Assembly: GCA_964528575.1 (NCBI GenBank)
Contig: CAZGTQ010000157.1
Location: forward strand, 1 to 15,560
Source of the DNA: CAZGTQ01 sp964528575
GTDB taxonomy: Bacteria > Planctomycetota > UBA1135 > GCA-002686595
DNA: 15,560 bases
Direction: 5' to 3'
Shown: piece by piece, positions 1 through 6,791 of the stretch
How the letters are laid out: each line of letters starts with the position of its first letter
Numbering within the stretch: the first letter of the stretch is position 1
Made by a program: the position numbers and the translations under genes
Notes under the pieces: generated by a model
What the model was told of the DNA's origin: nothing
What the model saw: the letters and a program-made list of their open reading frames with translations, nothing else
The model's database searches: none

Positions 1-1068
1 CGTCGCCTTCAGGTCGACGCCCGCGATGTCGGTGATCGTCTTGTAGATGTCCGTCGACGTGACGAGCGCGTCGCAGACGCTCGGCTGGACGCCGGGCACC
101 GGGCCGACGCCGACCACGCCGGGCTGGAGCGCGTAGCGGTAGCGCTGCACGCTCCACGCGGGAGACACGATCAGCGGCACGTTGATGCCACCCTCGAACG
201 GCGAGCCCTTCGCCTGGTACGCGAGGAACGGCGGCGCGACGACCTCCTTGGGCGTCCCGTTGTCGCCCATGAAGATCACGTGCGTGCGGTCGAGGAGCTC
301 GGGGTCGATCGTCGCGAGCAGGCGGCCGATCTCGAAGTCCATCGCCTCGAGGTCCGCCTTGTAGTACGGCCGCGGGTCGGTGACGGGCGGCCCCGCCGTC
401 GACAGGTCCTCGGAGTACGTCCCGCGCGGCGGGACGTGCCAGGGCTGGTGCGCCGCGCTGAACGAGACGTACGCGATCCACGGCTCGGGCGTCGTCTGGA
501 TCCAGGCGAGCGACGAGTCGACCTGATCGGTCGTCGCGTACACGGTCGACTGCGACGCGACGCCGTTGGTCACCTTTTGCCAGTCGTAGAAGTTCGGGAC
601 GCTCGAGCCGGGACCATGGCCTTCGAAGTGGTCCCAGCCGTGCACGTTCGGCGCGGTGGGCCAACCGCCGTTCGCGTCCGACAGGTGCCACTTGCCGAAG
701 TAGCCGGTGGCGTAGGCGTTGTCCGTCCCGCTCTTGACGACCTCGGGCAGCGTCCTCAACTGGAAGTCGAGCGAGGCGCCGCCGTCGGGCACCGCGTAGC
801 CGAGCCCGCTGCGGAACCCGTAGAGCCCGGTCTGCGTGCAAGCGCGCGTCGGCGAGCAGAGCGGCGTCGCCCACGCGTTCGTGAAGCGGATCCCGCCCTG
901 CGCGAGCGCGTCGAGGTTGGGCGTGACGGGCAGGTCGCTGCCTTCGCCGTACGACGCGAGCATGTCGACGCCGATGTCGTCGCCGAGCAGGAACAGGACG
1001 TTCTGCTGAGCCAGACCGGGACCGGCCGCGAGCGCGATCGCGGCGCACAGAAGGGGGACGAATCGCAT
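1..1068 (-). CDS. Secreted type I (formylglycine) sulfatase, C-terminus beyond the window edge
   Basis: The first 356 codons of an arylsulfatase-family enzyme, which hydrolyses sulfate esters, probably on sulfated polysaccharides or glycosides outside the cytoplasm. From the ATG at 1068 the protein has a short hydrophobic signal peptide ending near Gly-Leu-Ala (residues 18-20). It continues with the metal-binding motif LGDD (residues 28-31). The CxPxR motif Cys71-Ser-Pro-Thr-Arg75 follows, and its cysteine is converted to formylglycine in this family. Further family signatures are FGKWHL, an AHQPWH histidine motif, FMGDNGT and KGSPFEGGINVP. Full-length sulfatases are usually about 450-550 residues, so roughly a quarter is missing to the left. 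An in-frame ATG at 1113 has a better Shine-Dalgarno match (GGGGGAG five bases upstream) and would add 15 residues. I prefer 1068 because the signal peptide then sits at the N-terminus. The family is certain; the substrate cannot be read from the sequence. Confidence 0.95.
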   Translation of the reverse strand, partial: MRFVPLLCAAIALAAGPGLAQQNVLFLLGDDIGVDMLASYGEGSDLPVTPNLDALAQGGIRFTNAWATPLCSPTRACTQTGLYGFRSGLGYAVPDGGASLDFQLRTLPEVVKSGTDNAYATGYFGKWHLSDANGGWPTAPNVHGWDHFEGHGPGSSVPNFYDWQKVTNGVASQSTVYATTDQVDSSLAWIQTTPEPWIAYVSFSAAHQPWHVPPRGTYSEDLSTAGPPVTDPRPYYKADLEAMDFEIGRLLATIDPELLDRTHVIFMGDNGTPKEVVAPPFLAYQAKGSPFEGGINVPLIVSPAWSVQRYRYALQPGVVGVGPVPGVQPSVCDALVTSTDIYKTITDIAGVDLKAT

Positions 1069-1113
1069 GGGATAGGACGTCTCGGAGCCGCTATGCCGAT
1101 GCGACCCCGCCAT

Positions 1114-1233
1114 CGAGTCTCCCCCGAAAACGGGGAATGCGCAAGGCCGGCTCCCCCGCGCACCTCCGTCGGGGACGGGGCGGAAGCGACCGCTCTGGTA
1201 GCATGCCGCGCTCTCCACGCTCGATGTCCTCCC
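1114..1233. promoter_or_regulatory. Divergent intergenic region between sulfatase and toroid protein
   Basis: The two genes diverge from this 120-base gap, so it must hold both start regions unless one is leaderless. I see no convincing -35/-10 pair for either gene. A small perfect hairpin lies at 1122-1135 (CCCCG, AAAA loop, CGGGG). Read on the minus strand, it contains the G-rich stretch that would be the Shine-Dalgarno of the alternative sulfatase start at 1113. Promoter content is inferred from gene layout alone. Confidence 0.4.
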
Positions 1234-3681
1234 ATGCTCGACGTCCTCGCCCTCACGCTCGGCACGATCTTCGCTCTGCAAGAGCCGGCTGCTCCCGCCC
1301 CGGACGACGCGCAGCCCGAGGTCGTCTGGGGACCGTGGCACGTGCTCGGTCCGTTCGACAGCTTCGACGGTTGGCGCCACGTCGACCGCGCTCTGCCGCC
1401 CGAGGAGGAGCTCGAGGAGATGCTTCCCGGCGAGGACGGGCCCGACCTCGAACAGACGTACCGCGGAAAGCAGCGCGCGAAGGTCGGCTGGAACGTCCCC
1501 GACGTGCCGGGCGAGCGCGCCGCGCTCGACGTCGGCGTGCTCGATTTCACGCGTCTCTTGCCCAATCCCGATGGCGCGCCCGGGTGGACGGACAACGCGT
1601 TCGTCTACCTGTACCGCGCGATCGACGCGCCGACGGCCGGCCCGCTCCCGCTCGACCTCGGCAGCGACGACTCGCTGCGCGTCTGGCTGAACGGCCGGCT
1701 CGTGCTGCACGACGACGTCGGGCGGGTGCTCGACGTGCGCGACTCGAGCGCCGTGCTCGACCTCGCCGCGGGACGCAACCATCTGTTCGTCAAGGTCGGC
1801 CAGGGCGGCGGCGGCTGGGGCTTTCGGATGGCGCCGCCGCGCGAGCGGATGGCGCGCTCGAGCCTCGACGCCGCCATCGACGCGGCGATCGAGAACGGCG
1901 TCGATTGGCTGCTCGCGCGCCAGCTCCCCGACGGGTCGTGGGAGAAGTACCCCGAGTTCGGCTGCGGGCACACGGCGCTGACCACGTACGCGCTGCTCAA
2001 GAGCGGCGTACCGCCCGACCACCCCGCGATGCTGCAGGCGCTCGCGTACCTGCGCGCGCACCCGCCCGAGCACACCTACGCGGCCGCCTGCGTGCTGCTG
2101 GCCGTCGCCTCGACGAACGAGCACGAGCACCGGCCGTGGCTCGAGTCGCTGCGCGACCAGCTCGTCGCGACGCAGGACCGCAGCGGGCTCTGGAGCTACC
2201 CGCGCCACCCCCACGGCGCGACCGAGCCGGACCTGTCGAACGCCGTGTTCGCCGTGATGGCGCTGCGCGCGGCGGCCGAGGCGGGGCTCGAGGTGCCCCA
2301 GCGCACGTGGGAGCGGACGGTGCAAGGCGTGCTCACCACGCAGGCGCGCGCACAGAAGGTGCTCTTCGCGAACGGCGACGAGGCGGAGGAAGCGGGCTTC
2401 ACGTACCGCCCGCGCGAGGGCGAGGCGACGGCCTCGATGACGACCGCGGGCGTCGCGGTGCTCGCGATCGCGCGCCAGCAGCTCGACGCGCGCCTGCCCA
2501 AGGCGAAGCGCGACCGCGCGATCGAGGCGGAGCAGCTCGGCGTGCACTGGCTCGCGCGACGCTTCACGACGACCTACAACCCCGGCGCCGGGACTGCGTG
2601 GCAGTACTTCTCCCTGTACGGCATCGAGCGCGTCGGAAGCCTGCTCGACCTCGAGACGATCGGCGGGCACGAGTGGTACGCGGAGGGAGCGGAATACCTC
2701 GTCGAGCGTCAGGGCACCGACGGCGGCTGGGCCGGGCCGACGCTCGCGGAGGTCGACACGCCGCTCGCGTTGCTCTTCCTGAAGCGCGCGACGCGGCCGA
2801 CGACCGGGCGCAAGCAGCTCGACGCGCGCTCGTGGGCGACGAGCGAGGTCGACGCGGCGCTGCGGCTGCGCGCGAGCGGCGACGCGCCGATCGCGGTCTG
2901 GATCGAAGCGCTCGGGGAGCGGGCGCGCGCGCACGAGTGGCCCGGCGAGGAGGGCCGCGGACCGCGCGTCGTCCGCGTCGAGTACGTCGCCGAGCGCGCG
3001 GACGCCGACGGCGCCGCGCCGGAAGCGATCGGCCTGGCCGAAGGCGATCCCGAGCAGCCGTGCGGCGCCGAGCGGTTCGCAGTGCAGCACCGGTTCGCCA
3101 CGAACGGCGACTGGCTCGTGCGCGCGCGGATGACGCTCGTGCCCGCGCCGGGCGCGGACGCGCTCGTGCTCGAGTCGCCGCCGCTCGCCGTCGTCGCGCG
3201 GCGCGTCGTCGAGCCGTGGAAGTCCGACTACCCGACCGACGGCCGGCGCAACCTGTTGCGCGACGTGCGCAGCGAGGTCCAGGCGAGCTCGCACGCCGAC
3301 GCGAACGTCCCGGCGCACGTCGCGGACGGGCTCCTCGGCACGTACTGGCTGTGCAGGAAGGACGACCGGCTGCCGTGGCTGCGCCTGCGGCTGCGCCGCG
3401 CCGAGCGCGTGAGCCGCATCGTGATCACGCACGCGTTCCCGCGGCCGCTCGAGGCCGACGGAGCGCGCGTCGACGAGATCGAGCTCGTCCTCGACGGCGA
3501 ACGCGCGCTGCGCGTGAAGCTCGAGCCGCGCAAGGACCGCAAGAGCGTCGTCGCGTTGCCCGAGCCGGTGAAGATCGAAGAGCTCGAGGTGCGCATCCTG
3601 TCGGCGGCGCGCGGCGAGCTCGGCTCGGTCGCGGTCGGCTTGGCGGAGATCGAGCTGCAGCTCGCGGACGAGCACCGGTAG
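1234..3681 (+). CDS. Exported protein: beta-sandwich, squalene-cyclase-like alpha/alpha toroid and discoidin-like domains
   Basis: An 815-residue protein with a short hydrophobic N-terminus (residues 1-15) and a Pro/Ala/Asp linker, read as a probable signal peptide. Residues about 30-200 look like a PA14/jelly-roll module, with SDDSLRVWLNGRLV and a GRNHLFVKV edge strand. Residues about 208-525 form a prenyltransferase/squalene-oxidase-type repeat region with three QxxxGxW motifs (near residues 230, 400 and 493). No DxDD catalytic acid of squalene-hopene cyclase is seen, so a cyclase reaction is unlikely. Residues about 526-660 look like an Ig/Fn3-type linker, and about 665-812 resemble an F5/8 type C (discoidin) domain ('HVADGLLGTYW'). 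The ATG at 1234 precedes the hydrophobic segment; it has no clear Shine-Dalgarno, and upstream in-frame sequence is not protein-like. The divergent sulfatase suggests extracellular polysaccharide binding or processing, which is inference. Modules are assigned by eye. Confidence 0.88.
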   Translation: MLDVLALTLGTIFALQEPAAPAPDDAQPEVVWGPWHVLGPFDSFDGWRHVDRALPPEEELEEMLPGEDGPDLEQTYRGKQRAKVGWNVPDVPGERAALDVGVLDFTRLLPNPDGAPGWTDNAFVYLYRAIDAPTAGPLPLDLGSDDSLRVWLNGRLVLHDDVGRVLDVRDSSAVLDLAAGRNHLFVKVGQGGGGWGFRMAPPRERMARSSLDAAIDAAIENGVDWLLARQLPDGSWEKYPEFGCGHTALTTYALLKSGVPPDHPAMLQALAYLRAHPPEHTYAAACVLLAVASTNEHEHRPWLESLRDQLVATQDRSGLWSYPRHPHGATEPDLSNAVFAVMALRAAAEAGLEVPQRTWERTVQGVLTTQARAQKVLFANGDEAEEAGFTYRPREGEATASMTTAGVAVLAIARQQLDARLPKAKRDRAIEAEQLGVHWLARRFTTTYNPGAGTAWQYFSLYGIERVGSLLDLETIGGHEWYAEGAEYLVERQGTDGGWAGPTLAEVDTPLALLFLKRATRPTTGRKQLDARSWATSEVDAALRLRASGDAPIAVWIEALGERARAHEWPGEEGRGPRVVRVEYVAERADADGAAPEAIGLAEGDPEQPCGAERFAVQHRFATNGDWLVRARMTLVPAPGADALVLESPPLAVVARRVVEPWKSDYPTDGRRNLLRDVRSEVQASSHADANVPAHVADGLLGTYWLCRKDDRLPWLRLRLRRAERVSRIVITHAFPRPLEADGARVDEIELVLDGERALRVKLEPRKDRKSVVALPEPVKIEELEVRILSAARGELGSVAVGLAEIELQLADEHR

Positions 3682-3749
3682 CGCGCGCTACGACGCCTGC
3701 CGAGGGATGTCCGGATCCCCGCATGAACAAGGGCGCGCCGACGCCGCTC

Positions 3750-3780
3750 AGATACGCAATTCTAGGAAATTCCATACTGT
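3750..3780. promoter_or_regulatory. A+T-richer island, possible promoter or regulator site
   Basis: The stretch around AATTCTAGGAAATTCC is strikingly A+T-rich for this window and contains the imperfect dyad TTCTAGGAA. Such islands in G+C-rich genomes often mark promoters or regulator sites. It lies 70-100 bases after the toroid gene and over 220 bases before the next plausible start. No clean -35/-10 pair could be fixed, so its role is inference. Confidence 0.3.
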
Positions 3781-3800
3781 TGCTCGGCGCGCGGCGAGCA
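3781..3800. repeat. 20-base palindrome with one mismatched pair
   Basis: TGCTCGGCGC followed by GCGGCGAGCA forms an inverted repeat in which nine of ten pairs match. The only mismatch is G3787 against G3794. It directly abuts the A+T-richer island, so it could be an operator dyad or a transcript hairpin. No T tract follows, which argues against an intrinsic terminator. Confidence 0.45.
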
Positions 3801-3863
3801 TACGATCGTGGCCGAGGCGATGTGTGGGTTCGCGCGCGGCGCAGCGAGCGCGCCCGCGAGTGC

Positions 3864-3887
3864 GAACCACCCCCCCCCCCGAACCAC
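3864..3887. repeat. C11 homopolymer between two GAACCAC direct repeats
   Basis: Positions 3870-3880 are eleven consecutive C residues. The heptamer GAACCAC occurs at 3864-3870 and again at 3881-3887, so the tract is bounded by a direct repeat. Long C or G runs are slippage-prone and underlie phase variation of some restriction-modification genes in other bacteria. Here the run lies upstream of a methyltransferase but outside its recognisable coding region. Its length may also be a sequencing or assembly error. Confidence 0.7.
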
Positions 3888-3901
3888 TTCTCGCCCCCCC
3901 G

Positions 3902-3933
3902 GGGCCGGTGCCGGCGACAGTCGACACCGGCCC
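3902..3933 (+). terminator. Terminator-like hairpin after the toroid gene
   Basis: A perfect nine-base stem (GGGCCGGTG at 3902-3910 with CACCGGCCC at 3925-3933) closes a 14-base loop. On the plus strand it is followed by the T-rich run TTCTTCTT (3934-3941). The minus strand has no T run after the stem, so a plus-strand intrinsic terminator is the natural reading. It lies about 220 bases after the toroid stop codon, which is far but possible. It also shields the downstream gene from read-through. Confidence 0.5.
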
Positions 3934-3967
3934 TTCTTCTTGCGCGGGCCGCGTCGCGCGCGCGGCG

Positions 3968-3996
3968 TTGACGCGGCACCTGCGAGAGCGTGCGAT
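3968..3996 (+). promoter_or_regulatory. Putative sigma70-type promoter upstream of the methyltransferase region
   Basis: TTGACG (3968-3973) matches five of six bases of the -35 consensus. Seventeen bases downstream lies TGCGAT (3991-3996), a poor -10 match with three of six bases. Transcription would begin near 4003, which is itself an ATG, so a leaderless message is conceivable. The -10 is weak and a five-of-six -35 can occur by chance. Confidence 0.35.
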
Positions 3997-4002
3997 ACCG
4001 CG

Positions 4003-4233
4003 ATGCGCCCCGCTTCGTTCCCCCGCCCGCCGCGCGGACGCGCCGGCCGGCTCGTCGCGCTCGCTCTCGCGGCGCTCGCCGCGTCGCTCGTCTCCGAGCG
4101 CGATCCGCAGGAGCGAGCGAGCGGAGCGCGCGCCCGCGGCGACGCCGAGCGCGCCGGCGAGGCCGAGCGCGCCGTCGACGCGGGCGAGGCGCAGCCCGAC
4201 GCGCGCGGCGTGGGCGCGGCGCGCTCGCGCTGA
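4003..4233 (+). CDS. Hypothetical 76-residue protein with one N-terminal hydrophobic segment
   Basis: A short reading frame that ends eight bases before the preferred methyltransferase start. I do not recognise it. A basic N-terminus (several Arg between residues 2 and 16) is followed by the hydrophobic stretch LVALALAALAASLV. The rest is a hydrophilic Ala/Arg/Glu/Asp-rich tail, so a signal anchor or signal peptide is possible. Support is G or C at nearly every third codon position, the adjacency to the methyltransferase, and an ATG that coincides with the predicted transcription start. Against it, the region is so G+C-rich that other frames stay open too, and the composition is simple. It could be a non-coding leader. 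Confidence 0.3.
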   Translation: MRPASFPRPPRGRAGRLVALALAALAASLVSERDPQERASGARARGDAERAGEAERAVDAGEAQPDARGVGAARSR

Positions 4234-4241
4234 CTCCGGCC

Positions 4242-6770
4242 GTGCGTCCGCCGGCGAACGAGCGCTGGATCGCGGCCGCGAGCGCGCTGGCGCGCGCGCT
4301 CGGCGCGGCAGGCGCGCCCGCGGGCGACGCCGCGCGCGACCTCGGATTGCTCGTCTTCTATCGCGTCGCCATGCTCGCTTGGGCGCGGCCGGACGGGCGC
4401 GCCGCGCTCGCCGCGGCGCGCGACGCCGGCGACCCGTGGCGCGCGTTGCACGCGGCGTTCGACGCGGCCCGGCTCGGCGGCGGCGTCTTCGCGCCGGACG
4501 TGCTCGGCACGCCGCTCGAGCGGCTCGAGCCGCCGCGCGCGGAGCTGCGCGCCGCACTCGCGCTCGGGCTGGACGGACCGCTCCCCGCGCCCGCGCAGCT
4601 CGGCGGCCTGCACGAGGTGTGTCTCGCGCGCGGGCTCGCGGACGCGCGGGCCGAGCGCGACGCCGTGTCGCTCGCCCGCAAGCGCCAGGGCGCGTACTTC
4701 ACGCCGCCGGCTTGTGTCGACCATCTGCTCGACCGCGCGCTAGAGCCGGCGCTCGCCGAGCACGTCGCACGGCTCGCGACGCTCACCGACGCCGACGCGG
4801 AGCGCGCGCTCCTCGACCTGCGCGTCGTGGACATCGCGATGGGCGCGGGCGACTTCCTCGTCCCGGCCGCGCGGCGGATCGAGCGCGCGCTCGCGCGGTT
4901 CGTCGCGGCCCGCCCCGGGCTCGCCGCCCGGAGCGCGACGGACCCCGTCCCGCTGCGCCGGCGCGTGGCGGAGCGCTGCCTCGCCGGCGTCGACGTCGAC
5001 CCGCTCGCGGTCGCGCTCGCGCGCACGGCGCTCGCCGCGGACGCGTGGCCGGACGCGTCATCGGACGCGCGGCCGGACGCGCGGCCGAAAGCGTGGTCGG
5101 ACGCCCGGCCGGATGCCCGGCCGGAAGCGTGGTCGGATGCACGGCCGGACGCGTGGTCGGAGGGACGCGACTTCGCTGGGCTCGAGGCGCGGCTCGTCCG
5201 CGGCGACGCGCTGCTCGACCGCGCGACGCTCGCGGTCGCGGGCGTCGCGCCGGACGGCCTGGCTCCGCTCGACCTCGAGCGCGCGTTCCCCGACGAGCTC
5301 GGACCGTCGGCCGCCGGCCGGCGCGGCTTCGACGTCGTGCTCGGCAACCCGCCGTGGGACAAGGTGCGCTTCGAGACGGACGCGTTCTTCTGCCGCCATC
5401 GGCCGGGGCTCGGTGCGCTGCCCGCCGCCGCGCGCAAGCGGACGATCGCCGCGCTCCTCGCCGAGCGGCCCGAGCTCGCCGAGGCCGCCGAGCGCGAGCG
5501 CGGGCGCGCGGCGCGGCTGCAGGCGTGCTTCCGGCGCGCGGCGGGCGCGTACGCGCACCAGGGCCGCGGCCACATCGACACCGCCAAGCTGTTCACCGAG
5601 CGGATCCTCGCGCTCGTCGCCCCGCGCGGGCGCGTCGGCGTCGTGTTGCCGCGCCAGGCGCTCGTGCTCGCCGGCTGGAGCGAGCTGCGGACGCTCCTGT
5701 TCGAGCGCGCGCGCACGCACGTCGCGGTCGCGCACAACCGCGGCGGCTGGCTCTTTCCCGACGCGCACGCGAGCTACGCGGTCGCGCTCGTCGCATCCGA
5801 GCGCGGCGTCGCGCCGGAGCACGCGCGGCTCGAGCTCGCGCCCGGCGCGGACTCGGAGCGCGCGCTGCGCGTGGCGCGCGCCGCGGCCCCCGCCGTCTCG
5901 TCGCCGGACGCGTGGCGCGCGCGCGTGTCGAGCGAGCTCGCGCTGCCCTCGTTCTCGCGCCGCGGCGCGCGCGGCGGCGGGGAGGCGCTCTTCGCGCGGC
6001 TGCTCGAGGGCCCGCGTCTGGGCGAGCCGGCCGCGGGCGCGCTGCGCGCGACGCCGTGGGCCGCGCTCGACGTCGCGAAACACCTCGCGAAGCTGCCTGC
6101 GCCCGCGCCGGGCGAGCCGGGCGTCGTCGTCGCCCGCAGCCGCGACGTGCGGCCGTTCGCGTTCCGCGCGGATGCGTGGTCGAGCGGCGCCCGGCGCGTC
6201 GCGCGCGCGCCGCTCGAGCGCGCGCTCGCCGAGCGGCTCGTGCCGCGCCTCGGTCCGAGCGCGCGGAGCGCGCCGCTGGCCGCGGTCGCGCTCGCCTACC
6301 GCTATCCGGCGCGCGCCGACGACACGCGCACGCTGATCGCGACGCGGCTGCCCGACGGCGTCGCGCCGGCGACGGGCTACGTGCACAGCCTGCTCGTGCC
6401 GGCGGCGAGCGAGGAGCAACGGCTGTACCTGCTCGGCCTGGCGAACTCGCTCGTGTGGAACTGGTTCGCGCGGCGACTCGTCGACCGGCACGTGACCGCG
6501 TCCGTCGTCCGCGCGCTGCCGCTGCCCGCGCGCGCGCCGGACGGAGCCGATGGCGCGTGCGGCAGGATCGCCGCGATCGCAGACGGCCTCTCGAGCGCGC
6601 AGGGCGACGACGCGGCGCTCTGCGTGCGGCTCGACGTCGAGGTCGCGCGCGCGTTCGAGCTGACGTGGCCCGAGGCGCGCGTCGTGCTCGCGGATTTCTC
6701 GCCGCGCGCGCACCCGGCTTCCGACGAGCTGGCGCGGGCGCTCGAGCACGCGCTCGCCCCCGTCACGTGA
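4242..6770 (+). CDS. Eco57I/PglX-like N6-adenine DNA methyltransferase
   Basis: An 842-residue class I SAM-dependent DNA methyltransferase predicted to methylate adenine N6 at a specific site. Motifs in order are GAYFTPP (150-156), the SAM-binding motif I DIAMGAGDFL (197-206), DVD (251-253, acidic residue for SAM ribose) and the catalytic NPPW (369-372). GHIDTAKLF and VGVVLPRQAL follow. The C-terminal third, with YLLGLANSLVWNWF, resembles a target-recognition domain. The N-terminal 140 residues resemble the helical leader of this family (GGGVF, LGGLHE). I see no PD-(D/E)xK nuclease, so cleavage activity is unsupported. Residues 267-306 are ten tetrapeptide repeats. GTG 4242 is preferred because upstream in-frame sequence back to GTG 3990 is arginine-rich and unlike the family; no Shine-Dalgarno is visible. 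Solitary methylation, or one component of a system encoded elsewhere, are both possible. It converges on the hybrid kinase gene with a 21-base gap. Confidence 0.88.
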   Translation: MRPPANERWIAAASALARALGAAGAPAGDAARDLGLLVFYRVAMLAWARPDGRAALAAARDAGDPWRALHAAFDAARLGGGVFAPDVLGTPLERLEPPRAELRAALALGLDGPLPAPAQLGGLHEVCLARGLADARAERDAVSLARKRQGAYFTPPACVDHLLDRALEPALAEHVARLATLTDADAERALLDLRVVDIAMGAGDFLVPAARRIERALARFVAARPGLAARSATDPVPLRRRVAERCLAGVDVDPLAVALARTALAADAWPDASSDARPDARPKAWSDARPDARPEAWSDARPDAWSEGRDFAGLEARLVRGDALLDRATLAVAGVAPDGLAPLDLERAFPDELGPSAAGRRGFDVVLGNPPWDKVRFETDAFFCRHRPGLGALPAAARKRTIAALLAERPELAEAAERERGRAARLQACFRRAAGAYAHQGRGHIDTAKLFTERILALVAPRGRVGVVLPRQALVLAGWSELRTLLFERARTHVAVAHNRGGWLFPDAHASYAVALVASERGVAPEHARLELAPGADSERALRVARAAAPAVSSPDAWRARVSSELALPSFSRRGARGGGEALFARLLEGPRLGEPAAGALRATPWAALDVAKHLAKLPAPAPGEPGVVVARSRDVRPFAFRADAWSSGARRVARAPLERALAERLVPRLGPSARSAPLAAVALAYRYPARADDTRTLIATRLPDGVAPATGYVHSLLVPAASEEQRLYLLGLANSLVWNWFARRLVDRHVTASVVRALPLPARAPDGADGACGRIAAIADGLSSAQGDDAALCVRLDVEVARAFELTWPEARVVLADFSPRAHPASDELARALEHALAPVT
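5040..5159 (+). repeat. Coding minisatellite: ten 12-base units inside the methyltransferase gene
   Basis: Exactly 120 bases divide into ten in-frame 12-base units with consensus GACGCGYGGYCG. They encode variations of the tetrapeptide Asp-Ala-Arg-Pro or Asp-Ala-Trp-Ser. Units 3-5 and 6-8 also form a 36-base higher-order repeat (two DARP-type units followed by an AWS unit). The array lies between the acidic motif II and the catalytic NPPW motif. Because each unit is a multiple of three, gain or loss of copies would keep the frame. Confidence 0.95.
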
Positions 6771-6791
6771 CGCGGCGCCGAGATCGACCCG

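Larger units (their letters stand above)
3682..4002. other. 321-base intergenic region with palindrome, C tract and hairpin
   Basis: I could not support a gene here. From left to right it holds an A+T-richer island (3750-3780) that stands out against the G+C-rich surroundings. A near-perfect palindrome follows at 3781-3800, then an 11-base C run (3870-3880) bracketed by two GAACCAC copies (3864-3870 and 3881-3887). After these come a second C run (3894-3900), a terminator-like hairpin (3902-3933) and a TTGACG element (3968-3973). Open frames exist (for example from ATG 3723) but are arginine-rich and unlike the neighbouring proteins. Confidence 0.7.

Noticed and set aside
280..1233. Extension of the toroid protein frame upstream to 280 (over 300 further residues)
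   Set aside because: It runs antisense to the sulfatase, is Arg/Val-rich without domain features, and the hydrophobic export signal begins only at ATG 1234.
3723..3971. Short plus-strand frame from ATG 3723 that crosses the C tract
   Set aside because: Its second half is Arg- and Pro-rich and overlaps the hairpin; no family resemblance or ribosome-binding site was seen. Kept only as context for the C-tract finding.
3990..4241. GTG 3990 as start of the methyltransferase
   Set aside because: The added 84 residues are dominated by Arg and Ala and look like an out-of-frame reading of the neighbouring short ORF; the family-like sequence begins after 4242.
5040..5159. CRISPR-like array
   Set aside because: Units are 12 bases, contiguous without spacers, and in frame with the methyltransferase, so this is a coding tandem repeat.
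6771..6791. Bidirectional terminator between the convergent methyltransferase and hybrid kinase genes
   Set aside because: The 21-base gap has no stable dyad with a T tract on either strand.
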